From contig OY970283.1 of assembly GCA_963715995.1 (NCBI GenBank), positions 186,001-250,000 of the forward strand: a stretch of 64,000 nt of DNA. Reading direction: 5' to 3'. Shown in pieces: positions 27,600 through 34,328 of the stretch. A model generated the notes under the pieces. The model was not told where the DNA came from. It saw only the letters and a program-made list of their open reading frames with translations, and ran no database searches. Position 1 is the first letter of the stretch. Each line of letters starts with the position of its first letter. Source of the DNA: DATBDN01 sp963715995 (GTDB lineage: Bacteria > Actinomycetota > Thermoleophilia > Solirubrobacterales > Thermoleophilaceae). The translations under genes were made by a program, and so were the position numbers.

Positions 27600-28892
27600 T
27601 CAGTGCCAGCGTGATTCCCCGAATGCCTCGGGGATGTGCTCGCGCAGCGTGCTGAAGAGCTGGAGCGGCGGGAACGGGTAGGCAAGGTAGTCGTCGACGA
27701 TCGGCGCGAGCTTGCTCATGTCCACGCGCGCGTGCTGGTTGGTGAGCAGCACGATTTTTGCGTTAGCGGTGTTGGCGTCGGCGCGCAGCGCTTCGGCGAC
27801 CGCCATCGCGCCGCTGTCCGCGAGGCTCGTGTCGAGCAGAACGACGTCCGGCGGCTCTTTGGCGGCACGCGCCTTGGCGGCATCCGCATCCGCGGCCTGA
27901 CCGAGCACCAGCCGGCTGCGGCGCAGCGCCGCCTCGACCGTGAGCGAGGTGCCCGGGTCGGCTGTTACCAGCAGGACGCGCGGGGTGCGCGCCGGCGGGC
28001 CCTCCGTGTGGAACTGTCCCTGCGGGGTGGAGATCGGCTGGCTCGGGTTGAGCGCGCGCTTCATCTCCGACACCAGCTCGCCGCAGGTGTCGTAGCGGTC
28101 CTCGCGCGACTTGGCGAGCGCCTTCTTGATCACGCGGTCGACCGCTGAGGGCAGCTCGGGCCGCTCCGCAGCCAGCGACGGCGGCTCCGCGCCTACGTGC
28201 GCCCACATGATCAGCATGTCGGTGTCGCGTAGATAGGGCGGGTTGCCCGAGAGGCACTGGAACAGCACGCAGCCGAGCGCATAGACGTCGACTCGGCGGT
28301 CGAGCGGCTCGCCGCGGATCTGCTCCGGAGCCAGGTAGGCGGCGGTGCCGACGGCGCGGCCGGTGGCGGTCAGCGGGCGCGTGCTGTCGACCCTGCGCGT
28401 GAGGCCGAAGTCGGTCAGGTAGAGGCGATCGCCGTCGAGAAGGGCGTTCGCCGGCTTGACGTCGCGGTGGATCAGCCCGTTCGCATGGGCGGCGTCGAGA
28501 GCGTTGGCGAGCTGCTCGAGCAGCGGCATGGTGCGCTCGGCGGTGAGGTGGTGCTCCTTCTCGAGCACGTGCGCAAGGTCCGTGCCCTCGATGAACTTCA
28601 TCGCCAGGTACAGGCGCCCCTCGACCTCGCCGGCGTCGTAGACCGGGACGATGTTCGGATGCTCGAGCTCGGCCGCGGCGCGCGCCTCGCGGATGAAGCG
28701 CTCGCGGAACTCGTCGCTGGCCGCAAGCTCCGGGTTGAGCAGCTTCAGCGCGACGGTCCGGCCGAGATGCACGTGCGTGGCGCGGTAGACCACGCCCATG
28801 CCGCCCCGGCCTGCGACGTCCTCGATCCGATAGCCGGCGACCTGAATCGGCCGGCCAGAGGACGGATCGAGCTCGAAACCGGCGGAAGACAC
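27600..28892 (-). CDS. Ser/Thr protein kinase fused to a C-terminal receiver-like domain
   Basis: A 430-residue soluble protein. Residues 20-280 are a PknB-type kinase with the glycine loop GRGGMG, Lys50, HRDVKPAN with Asp144, DFG at 161-163 and the APEQIRG loop. Residues 305-425 read as a response-regulator receiver fold: RVLLVTADPG, phosphoacceptor-type Asp354 in VVLLD, KIVLLTNQ. The usual lysine after strand five is replaced (DDYLAYPFPP), so phosphorylation of this domain is doubtful. No membrane segment. It is the third gene after PilT and the GGDEF-like protein. TAGACT at 28902-28907, overlapping the previous stop, could give it its own promoter. The start is GTG 28892. Confidence 0.9.
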   Translation of the reverse strand: MSSAGFELDPSSGRPIQVAGYRIEDVAGRGGMGVVYRATHVHLGRTVALKLLNPELAASDEFRERFIREARAAAELEHPNIVPVYDAGEVEGRLYLAMKFIEGTDLAHVLEKEHHLTAERTMPLLEQLANALDAAHANGLIHRDVKPANALLDGDRLYLTDFGLTRRVDSTRPLTATGRAVGTAAYLAPEQIRGEPLDRRVDVYALGCVLFQCLSGNPPYLRDTDMLIMWAHVGAEPPSLAAERPELPSAVDRVIKKALAKSREDRYDTCGELVSEMKRALNPSQPISTPQGQFHTEGPPARTPRVLLVTADPGTSLTVEAALRRSRLVLGQAADADAAKARAAKEPPDVVLLDTSLADSGAMAVAEALRADANTANAKIVLLTNQHARVDMSKLAPIVDDYLAYPFPPLQLFSTLREHIPEAFGESRWH

Positions 28893-28904
28893 CCGATACC
28901 GAGT

Positions 28905-30359
28905 CTAATCCGCGCGGGCGGCGGCTCGTTCGAGCTCGAGCTGGAGCTCGGCCCGGCCTACGAGCGCGGCCGGCAGTTCGATTCCATCCCAGGTTGCGAC
29001 CGCGACCATGCAGTGGCGGCGCTCTGGAGCCGCAGCCTGCAGTCGCAGTGCCGTCGCCTGGGCCTCGTCAGCCGCGCTGCCGGGCAGAAGTGCGGAGAAC
29101 CGGCCGGGGATGTCACGGTGGGCCAGGAAGTCGCTCTCCTTCAGCTCCCGGCGCCAGCTGTCAGCCGCGGAGCGCAGCAGGCTCGCGTCGCGGCTGCCCA
29201 CCGAGCCCTCGTGCGTCAGCTCGAACTCGCCGAGGTCGAGGATGATCACCGAGAGGTCCGTGCCGTGACGGCGCGCGCGCGAGAGCTCACGCGGCACCTC
29301 CTCCTCCCAGGCGCGCTCGTTCGGCAGGCGCGTCACCTCGTCGCGCTTGACCACGCTTTCGAGCTTGAGGTTCAAGGTGGTCCGCTCGATGACTCCGGCG
29401 GCCTCCATCGCAAGCGCCTCCATGACGGGTGAGAGCGCCTCGGGCACGCGCTTGAGCGGGACCTTCCACGCCACGCCGAGCAGCCCGATCGGTGACTCGC
29501 GCCCAGGGATCGGGTGCCACAGGACCGAGGCGACCTCGGTCGTGTCGCCACTGTCGGAGGTGAAGGGCGACTCGGCGATCTCGCTCTGGAACTGCTCGCG
29601 CCCGCTCTCGTAGGCGCGGATGGCGGCCGAGCCGGAGGCTCCGAGCAGGATCTCGGTGCCCTCAGCCAAGCGGTCGGTTGCGGCCGTGGCCACGAGCCGG
29701 CGCACGTTCGCATCCGGCTCGAGTAGCAGCGCGAAGTCGGCGCGCGCGTTGTCGGCGGCCGCCTCGACGATCGCCGAGCGCGTCTCCGCCTCGCGGGTTC
29801 GCCGGCCGACCGCGGCGCTGACCTTGTGCAGCGCATCGGCGCGCTGGCGCACCTGTTCGACCAGATCCTGTACCGCCAGCCCGATGATCCCCGAGACCGT
29901 GACCCACAGCAGCGTGCTGCGCCAGTCCTCGTTGGTGTACTCGGGCTTGCCCACCAGCAGGATCGGCATCGCAAGCAGCAGGCCCACGCCGATGACGCTG
30001 ACGGCCAGCTGCGCGCGCGTCCCGTACATGGCGAGCCACAGAACCGGCAGGATCAGCAGAGTCGAGTAGGCGGAGGCCGCCCCGCCGAGGCCGTCGCGCA
30101 GCATCGCGACCACGACCATGTAGCCCAGCGGCGGGATCACGTCCGCCACACGCGGGAAGCGCGCCCACGGCAACGCCACCACGGCCGCGATCAGAAGCAC
30201 GTTCAAGCCGGCGGCCCAGAGAACCTCGCTTGTGTCGCGGTGCGCTGCGGGCAGCCGGATCGCGGCGAACCCGACGACCATCGCAACGAGGAACGGAGCC
30301 GTCCGCCGAAGCAGCCCCTCGCCCCGGAACGGAGACGCCACGCCGCTGGTGGGTCTCAC
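28905..30359 (-). CDS. Membrane GAF protein with degenerate GGDEF domain
   Basis: A 484-residue protein. Residues 15-170 hold about six membrane segments, then a short coiled linker (VEQVRQRADALHKV), a GAF-like sensory region at about 185-335, and a GGDEF-fold at about 345-475 recognisable from KRDEVTRLPNERAWEEEV and VIILDLGEFE. The catalytic GGDEF signature itself is gone: the matching position reads DIPGRFSALLPG. It should not make c-di-GMP; binding a nucleotide or a partner is possible. The start GTG overlaps the PilT stop (GTGA), and the kinase gene follows after 12 bases. Confidence 0.87.
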   Translation of the reverse strand: MRPTSGVASPFRGEGLLRRTAPFLVAMVVGFAAIRLPAAHRDTSEVLWAAGLNVLLIAAVVALPWARFPRVADVIPPLGYMVVVAMLRDGLGGAASAYSTLLILPVLWLAMYGTRAQLAVSVIGVGLLLAMPILLVGKPEYTNEDWRSTLLWVTVSGIIGLAVQDLVEQVRQRADALHKVSAAVGRRTREAETRSAIVEAAADNARADFALLLEPDANVRRLVATAATDRLAEGTEILLGASGSAAIRAYESGREQFQSEIAESPFTSDSGDTTEVASVLWHPIPGRESPIGLLGVAWKVPLKRVPEALSPVMEALAMEAAGVIERTTLNLKLESVVKRDEVTRLPNERAWEEEVPRELSRARRHGTDLSVIILDLGEFELTHEGSVGSRDASLLRSAADSWRRELKESDFLAHRDIPGRFSALLPGSAADEAQATALRLQAAAPERRHCMVAVATWDGIELPAALVGRAELQLELERAAARAD

Positions 30360-31456
30360 TGGATCTGGGCGTAGGCCGCGTTGGCGGCAGAGGAGACCGC
30401 GCCGGCCAGGCGCAGCTTGAAGTCGTGTGGGCTGACGGCGTATGAGACCGCCTGATCGCGGTCGATCATCCCGTCGCGCACCTTCTCCATCAGGTCCTGG
30501 TCGAAGGTCTGCATGCCGTAGTACTCGCCCTCCGCGATCACCTGATGCACGTCTGCGGTCGTGCCCTTGGCGATCGCCTCCTTCATGCGGTCGCTGTTCA
30601 GCATCGCCTCGGCGTTCAGCACCAGGCCCCCGCCCGAGCGCGGCACCAGCCGCTGGCTGACGATTCCGACGAGCGTCGAGGCAAGCATCTGGCGCGCGAG
30701 CGCCGGGCTGCGCTCGGTGAAGAGCTCGGCGAAGCGCTGAATCGTCTCCGACGCTCCGGTGGTGTGCATCGTGCAGATGACGAGGTGGCCTGTCTCGGCG
30801 GCGCGCAGGGCGGTGATCGCGGTCTCCTCGTCGCGCACCTCGCCGACCAGGATCACGTCGGGATCGGCGCGCAGCGCCGAGCGGAGCGCGCCGGGGTAGG
30901 TGTCGGCGTCGAGGCCGATCTCGCGCTGGGTCACGAGTGCGCGACGATCGGTGTGCAGGAACTCGATCGGGTCCTCGATCGTGACGATGTGACAGGGGCG
31001 CGTCTCGTTGATGATGCGAAGCAGCGCGGCGCTGGTGGTGCTCTTGCCCGAGCCGGTTGGGCCGGTGACGACGACGAGGCCCTCGCGCGCAGCCGACCAG
31101 GACAGGACGAGCGGCGGCAGGCCGAGCAGCGTCGCCTCGGGCGCCTCGGGGATCACTCGGAAGATGAAGCCGGGGGTGCCGCGGTGGCTGATCACGGCCA
31201 CGCGGAAGCGGCCGGTGTCGGTGTGGTAGCTCAAGTCGGCCGAGCCGCGCGTCTCGTACATCGACTTCTTCAGCTCCGAGCGCAGGATCTGGTTCTTGAG
31301 CTCCTCGGCCTCCACGCTGCTCACCGACCCGTGCCCCGCCATGGGCAGGAGTTCGCCGGCTATGCGCATGCGTGGCTCGGCCGGCGACTTGAGGTGCACG
31401 TCCGAAGCCCCCGCCGCGACCGCCTCGTTCAGGATCGCATCGAGTTCTAGAGCCAT
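30356..31456 (-). CDS. PilT-type pilus retraction ATPase
   Basis: A 366-residue hexameric secretion ATPase. It has the N-terminal PAS-like part LNEAVAAGASDVHLKSPAEPRMRI, Walker A GPTGSGKST near residue 133, the Asp box region IVTIEDPIEFLH, Walker B ILVGEVRDEET, and the AAETGHLVICTMHTT His box, in the normal order for PilT, which powers type IV pilus retraction. No other pilus genes are in the window, so the machine must be encoded elsewhere. It leads an operon with the GGDEF-like protein and a kinase-receiver fusion, which suggests regulated motility or surface attachment (inference). Confidence 0.93.
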   Translation of the reverse strand: MALELDAILNEAVAAGASDVHLKSPAEPRMRIAGELLPMAGHGSVSSVEAEELKNQILRSELKKSMYETRGSADLSYHTDTGRFRVAVISHRGTPGFIFRVIPEAPEATLLGLPPLVLSWSAAREGLVVVTGPTGSGKSTTSAALLRIINETRPCHIVTIEDPIEFLHTDRRALVTQREIGLDADTYPGALRSALRADPDVILVGEVRDEETAITALRAAETGHLVICTMHTTGASETIQRFAELFTERSPALARQMLASTLVGIVSQRLVPRSGGGLVLNAEAMLNSDRMKEAIAKGTTADVHQVIAEGEYYGMQTFDQDLMEKVRDGMIDRDQAVSYAVSPHDFKLRLAGAVSSAANAAYAQIQ

Positions 31457-31502
31457 CTCTTCACTTCCAGATCGGTCGGAAACCCCTGCTGCTTTAGGAC
31501 TT

Positions 31503-32573
31503 TCATCGCAGCAGGGAGCTGTGGCGCCTTATCACGGCGAGCGCTGGTCTGGGTTTCCCGTCCGGGCGCGTCAATCCTGCATCGAAGCGGTTGCCCGGAA
31601 AGTCGATGCTCCACTGGTAGATGTAGAGGCGCTTTATTCGTGGGGAAAGCCGTGCAAGGCGGAACAGGTATTGCACCGCGCGTGCAGCCCTGTGTTCATC
31701 GTAAGGGAGCGCGACCTTGCCGCTCGCGGTTTTGAACGTGACGATCCCTCCGGCCTCCGTGAGCCAGACCTCGCCGGGCACGAGCATGAGCATCCGCTTG
31801 GTGCCCGTGTCGTGGAAGCGGTTGGTGTCCGAGTAGTTGTGGAGGCCCCACAGCTGCGGCACCGATCCGTGCAGCGCAGCCTTGAAGCGCGTGAGCCAGC
31901 TGCTCAGGTTGCTGCCGTCGAGGACGTCGGCCGCGGTCAGCGTGCACGACGAGCACACACGCCGCAGTGCCTCGTAGTACTCAGCCGCGCGCTCTGGATG
32001 CGATGCCGTGGGCTGCGTCGAGCTGTTCTCCTCGTTCCACGGCTGCAGCAGATGCACCCAGGGGTAGGCCTTGTGGAAGGCGGTCATCGCCTTCACGTAG
32101 GCGTTCAGCGGCGGAAGCCCGCACGGGTTGGCCGGACACGCGTCGCCGCGGCTGTGTTCGAACGCGACGAGCGGCTCGATACCGGCCGCGCGCGCCGCGC
32201 TCAGCCATGCGCCGAGGCGCTTCGGCTCGCTCAGCACCGAGTTCCACGGTGTCGTCAGGCGGCTGCGGCGAACGCCGAGTGATCTGAACAACGGAGCGGA
32301 GAACGTGGCCGGCTTCTGGTCGGCGATCGCGAGCAGCGGGCCGCTGCCGCTTGCAGGCTCGTCGGGTGTGCGGCCCTTTCCGCGACGGACACTCACCTTC
32401 TCTCCGTGCGACTTCCGCCGTGGCGCCGGGGCCGTGCTGCTGGGCGTGCTGCCCGCGCCAGGCCGGCTCGCCTTGTTGCCACCATCTCCGCCGCTGCCCG
32501 TCGCCAGCACCACCGCGAGCACGGCTGCGACGAGCACGGCGACGGCAATCCCGGCTTTGCTCGAGCGCGACAC
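31503..32573 (-). CDS. Membrane-anchored glycoside-hydrolase-like (TIM barrel) protein
   Basis: A 356-residue protein with a short basic N-terminus and one membrane segment (AGIAVAVLVAAVLAVVLAT), then a Ser/Pro/Arg-rich linker to about residue 95. The remainder looks like a clan-A glycosidase barrel: IADQKPATF, a WNSVL strand, LLQPWNEENSSTQPT with an Asn-Glu pair in the acid/base position, GLHNYSD, and VWLTEAGGIV with a glutamate in the nucleophile position. I cannot fix the family; GH5/GH39-like is the best guess. The GTG at 32573 is chosen because it precedes the anchor. It faces outward and may trim surface glycan. Confidence 0.75.
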   Translation of the reverse strand: MSRSSKAGIAVAVLVAAVLAVVLATGSGGDGGNKASRPGAGSTPSSTAPAPRRKSHGEKVSVRRGKGRTPDEPASGSGPLLAIADQKPATFSAPLFRSLGVRRSRLTTPWNSVLSEPKRLGAWLSAARAAGIEPLVAFEHSRGDACPANPCGLPPLNAYVKAMTAFHKAYPWVHLLQPWNEENSSTQPTASHPERAAEYYEALRRVCSSCTLTAADVLDGSNLSSWLTRFKAALHGSVPQLWGLHNYSDTNRFHDTGTKRMLMLVPGEVWLTEAGGIVTFKTASGKVALPYDEHRAARAVQYLFRLARLSPRIKRLYIYQWSIDFPGNRFDAGLTRPDGKPRPALAVIRRHSSLLR

Positions 32574-32720
32574 GGCCCGCGAGCGTAGTGACGCCGTCTG
32601 CCCCGGCGCGCAGCCGAATGCGTTCTCGCAATGGTCACCGGGCGGTAACGCTTCGTACACATCGCACGCCGTCCGCCCGAGCATGCTTTCCGCGGATACC
32701 CAATCAAGGAGGCGATCCGA

Positions 32721-32936
32721 ATGAGCAACGAGACCAAGACACGGGCAATCGCTGGTCTGGCCGCAGTCATCACAGGCGTGATGCTGATCGGCACGACTGG
32801 TCTGACGCTCGTCGTCGGCTGGGCAGTGTGGGCAGCCGGCCTGGGCGTGCTCCTGGCCGCGATTCCGTCAGCGGGCGAGCAGCGTCCGCCGCGCGGCCAC
32901 GAGACAGCGCCCGCGCAGTACTCGCTGGTCCGCTAG
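32721..32936 (+). CDS. Small membrane protein of unknown function
   Basis: A 71-residue protein not assigned to a family. It has a short charged start (MSNETKTRA), one or two membrane helices (IAGLAAVITGVMLIGTTGLTLVVGWAVWAAGLGVLLAAIP), and a polar tail rich in Arg, Pro and Glu. AAGGAGG eight bases before the ATG is one of the strongest ribosome-binding sites in the window, and the codon usage fits the genome, so it is likely real. It diverges from the glycosidase-like gene and converges on the next small gene. Confidence 0.7.
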   Translation: MSNETKTRAIAGLAAVITGVMLIGTTGLTLVVGWAVWAAGLGVLLAAIPSAGEQRPPRGHETAPAQYSLVR

Positions 32937-32948
32937 CGCGAGCGAGTC

Positions 32949-33188
32949 CTACGCGGCGTGCAGTCGGCGCGCCGCGTCCGTTACCGCCCAGCGAGGCTGG
33001 CCGGTAGTGAAGTCGACGCGGATCTGAAGTCCGTCCTCGTCGACCAGGCGGCGTAGCGCCGCGATGTAGCCGGCCGCAAGGCCCGCCTCGACGAAGTCCT
33101 CGTGGCTCGCACCGCGTGTGCCCGCTGCGTGAAGCACGTTCTGGACGAGCGCGTCGTCCGCCTCGGTCGTGAAGAGCTCGATGCTCAT
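32949..33188 (-). CDS. Small protein of unknown function
   Basis: A 79-residue soluble, acidic protein (MSIELFTTEADDALVQNV at the start, VTDAARRLHAA at the end). It is not recognised. A GGGAGG ribosome-binding site lies seven bases before the ATG at 33188. The start overlaps the stop of the gene at 33185-33469 (ATGA), so the two small proteins are made together and may work as a pair. The end reads like a short winged-helix wing (GQPRWAVTDAARR), which is a weak hint only. Confidence 0.68.
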   Translation of the reverse strand: MSIELFTTEADDALVQNVLHAAGTRGASHEDFVEAGLAAGYIAALRRLVDEDGLQIRVDFTTGQPRWAVTDAARRLHAA

Positions 33189-33469
33189 GCTGCTGCCTCC
33201 CACTTGGAGGCCGCTACCCAGTCGGCCGTTGCCTCCCATTCGCGGTGCGGCTCGAGGTCGAACGCGGTGACCCCGTGATCGAGCATGTGCACCAGCTCGC
33301 CGGCCGGCGCCGCGACCGTGCCCGCGGACACGCCGCCGGCCAGCTCGACCGACACGGCGAACGCGAACGCATCCTCAGCGTCGGCGAACGCGATCACGCG
33401 GCCATCGGCGGGATGGCGGTAGAGCTGGAGCCTGCGCCCATCCAGTTGGACCACAGCAGTGGGGCTCAT
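33185..33469 (-). CDS. Small protein of unknown function
   Basis: A 94-residue soluble protein (VVQLDGRRLQLYRHPADGRVIAF near the start). It is predicted as a mix of strands and a helix, contains no cysteine, and ends in Trp/Ala-rich EATADWVAASKWEAAA. It is not recognised. GGAGGT lies a few bases before the ATG at 33469. It is the first of a two-gene unit with the gene at 32949-33188. The preceding 164 bases up to tRNA-Lys carry no gene that I can see. Confidence 0.68.
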   Translation of the reverse strand: MSPTAVVQLDGRRLQLYRHPADGRVIAFADAEDAFAFAVSVELAGGVSAGTVAAPAGELVHMLDHGVTAFDLEPHREWEATADWVAASKWEAAA

Positions 33470-33633
33470 GTGACCTCCAATGTCTCATCCGAACCGGTCA
33501 TCTCTTTCTCCTGATGAAAGAGTGGCGGTGGGTGGGAAAAAGGAGGTTGCCCGACTGTGACCGGAGTGTTACGAGGCTGTGACCGGCAAGGCGGCCGGAC
33601 CCAAGCGCTTTCGCCTGCAAAACTGGGGCCGAC

Positions 33634-33708
33634 GGGCCTCTAGCGTAATTGGTTAACGCGCCGGACTTTTAATCCGCGTAGATCCGGGTTCGAGTCCCGG
33701 GGGGCCCA
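33634..33708 (+). tRNA. tRNA-Lys (anticodon TTT)
   Basis: A 75-nt cloverleaf: acceptor GGGCCTC/GGGGCCC with discriminator A, anticodon loop CTTTTAA, and T arm CCGGG/CCCGG around TTCGAGT. The pair at the top of the anticodon stem is C-C as read. CCA is not encoded. Gene-free repeat-rich DNA begins just after it. Confidence 0.93.
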
Positions 33709-33723
33709 CTGCTTTCACCGCGT

Positions 33724-33737
33724 GTTACCGCGGTAAC
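33724..33737. promoter_or_regulatory. 14-bp perfect palindrome
   Basis: GTTACCGCGGTAAC lies 15 bases after tRNA-Lys. It shares the core ACCGCGGT between GTT and AAC with the 16-bp palindrome at 51046-51061. It may be a repressor operator; no adjacent gene is clearly controlled by it. Confidence 0.4.
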
Positions 33738-33842
33738 TACCCCAGGGCGGGGACGTGGCGGTGTTTTCGGGGGGTGCGCTCTGCCTTATGCGCGAGGGCT
33801 CAGGCGGCGCGGTTTTGGGAGAGGGCTCGAGCGGCGTGGTTC

Positions 33843-33889
33843 GCGAGCACCGACCCTCCGTTGGGCAACTAAGAGGGATCGGTGCTCGC
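33843..33889. repeat. Large inverted repeat (hairpin)
   Basis: GCGAGCACCGA at 33843-33853 pairs perfectly with TCGGTGCTCGC at 33879-33889. A further CCCT/AGGG pairing across a one-base bulge extends the stem. It lies in the gene-free stretch 33709-34328, which otherwise holds only the other repeats listed here. No run of T follows on either strand, so it is not a standard terminator. Confidence 0.65.
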
Positions 33890-33934
33890 TCGCGGTGCCG
33901 CCGTTGGTCTCGCTGGCGGCGCCGCTCCTGGTCG

Positions 33935-34079
33935 CGAGTTTCACGTTAAGCCGCGTATATCGGCTCAATGTGAAACTCGGGCTTCGAGTGGCAGGTTGAC
34001 CGCGCTATTCGCGGTGAAGGTGCCAGTCGGGCATCGAGTGTGACCTCGACCACGCTATAGGTGGTCAACGTCACAGTCG
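33935..34079. repeat. Three tandem 45-nt hairpins with exact 50-nt period
   Basis: The units are 33935-33979, 33985-34029 and 34035-34079. Each has a 19-nt arm, a 7-nt loop (CGTATAT, GCTATTC, GCTATAG) and a 19-nt partner arm. All begin CGAGT and end in A-C/G-TCG. Arm positions 6, 7, 8, 16, 18 and 19 differ between units yet stay paired in each one. The first unit has a perfect 10-bp outer stem. The second and third keep most pairs with mismatches in matching places. Function is unknown. It is not coding and lacks CRISPR architecture. Confidence 0.75.
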
Positions 34080-34190
34080 CCGGTCAGTGAGCGCGTTTGC
34101 CCGGGTCGAGGGCCGGCGAGAGAACGCAAGCGCCACTCCAGCACCCCTTGGCCGAAGCAGTTTGCGCACCCAAGCGGGGGGCCGGTTGGC

Positions 34191-34290
34191 GGCAGCGAGG
34201 GGACGGCGGGCGGCAGACGAGCGAGGGACGGCCGGCGGATAGCAGCGAGGGGACGGCCGGGCGGCAGACCAGCGAGCGGACGGCCGGCGG
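34191..34290. repeat. Two imperfect 50-bp direct repeats
   Basis: The copies start at 34191 and about 34241. Each has two related halves around AGCGAGGGGACGGCCGG and CAGACGAGCGAGGGACGG. The array lies between the hairpin array and the purH stop codon. It is GC-rich and purine-biased on the plus strand, with no coding signal. Confidence 0.6.
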
Positions 34291-34328
34291 AGAGGCGCGA
34301 AGCAGGCCCGCCGCAGACCGCCGCCGCC

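Noticed and set aside
33755..33949. 64-codon plus-strand open frame after tRNA-Lys
   Set aside because: No ribosome-binding site, Arg/Ser/Gly-rich translation typical of GC-rich noise, and it runs into the first hairpin of the array and the large inverted repeat.
33935..34290. CRISPR array
   Set aside because: The units are self-complementary and contiguous with 5-nt gaps, not identical repeats with unique spacers, and no cas gene is present.
33634..34328. Integrated element with tRNA-Lys as attachment site
   Set aside because: No integrase gene and no second copy of the tRNA 3' end was found in the following sequence.
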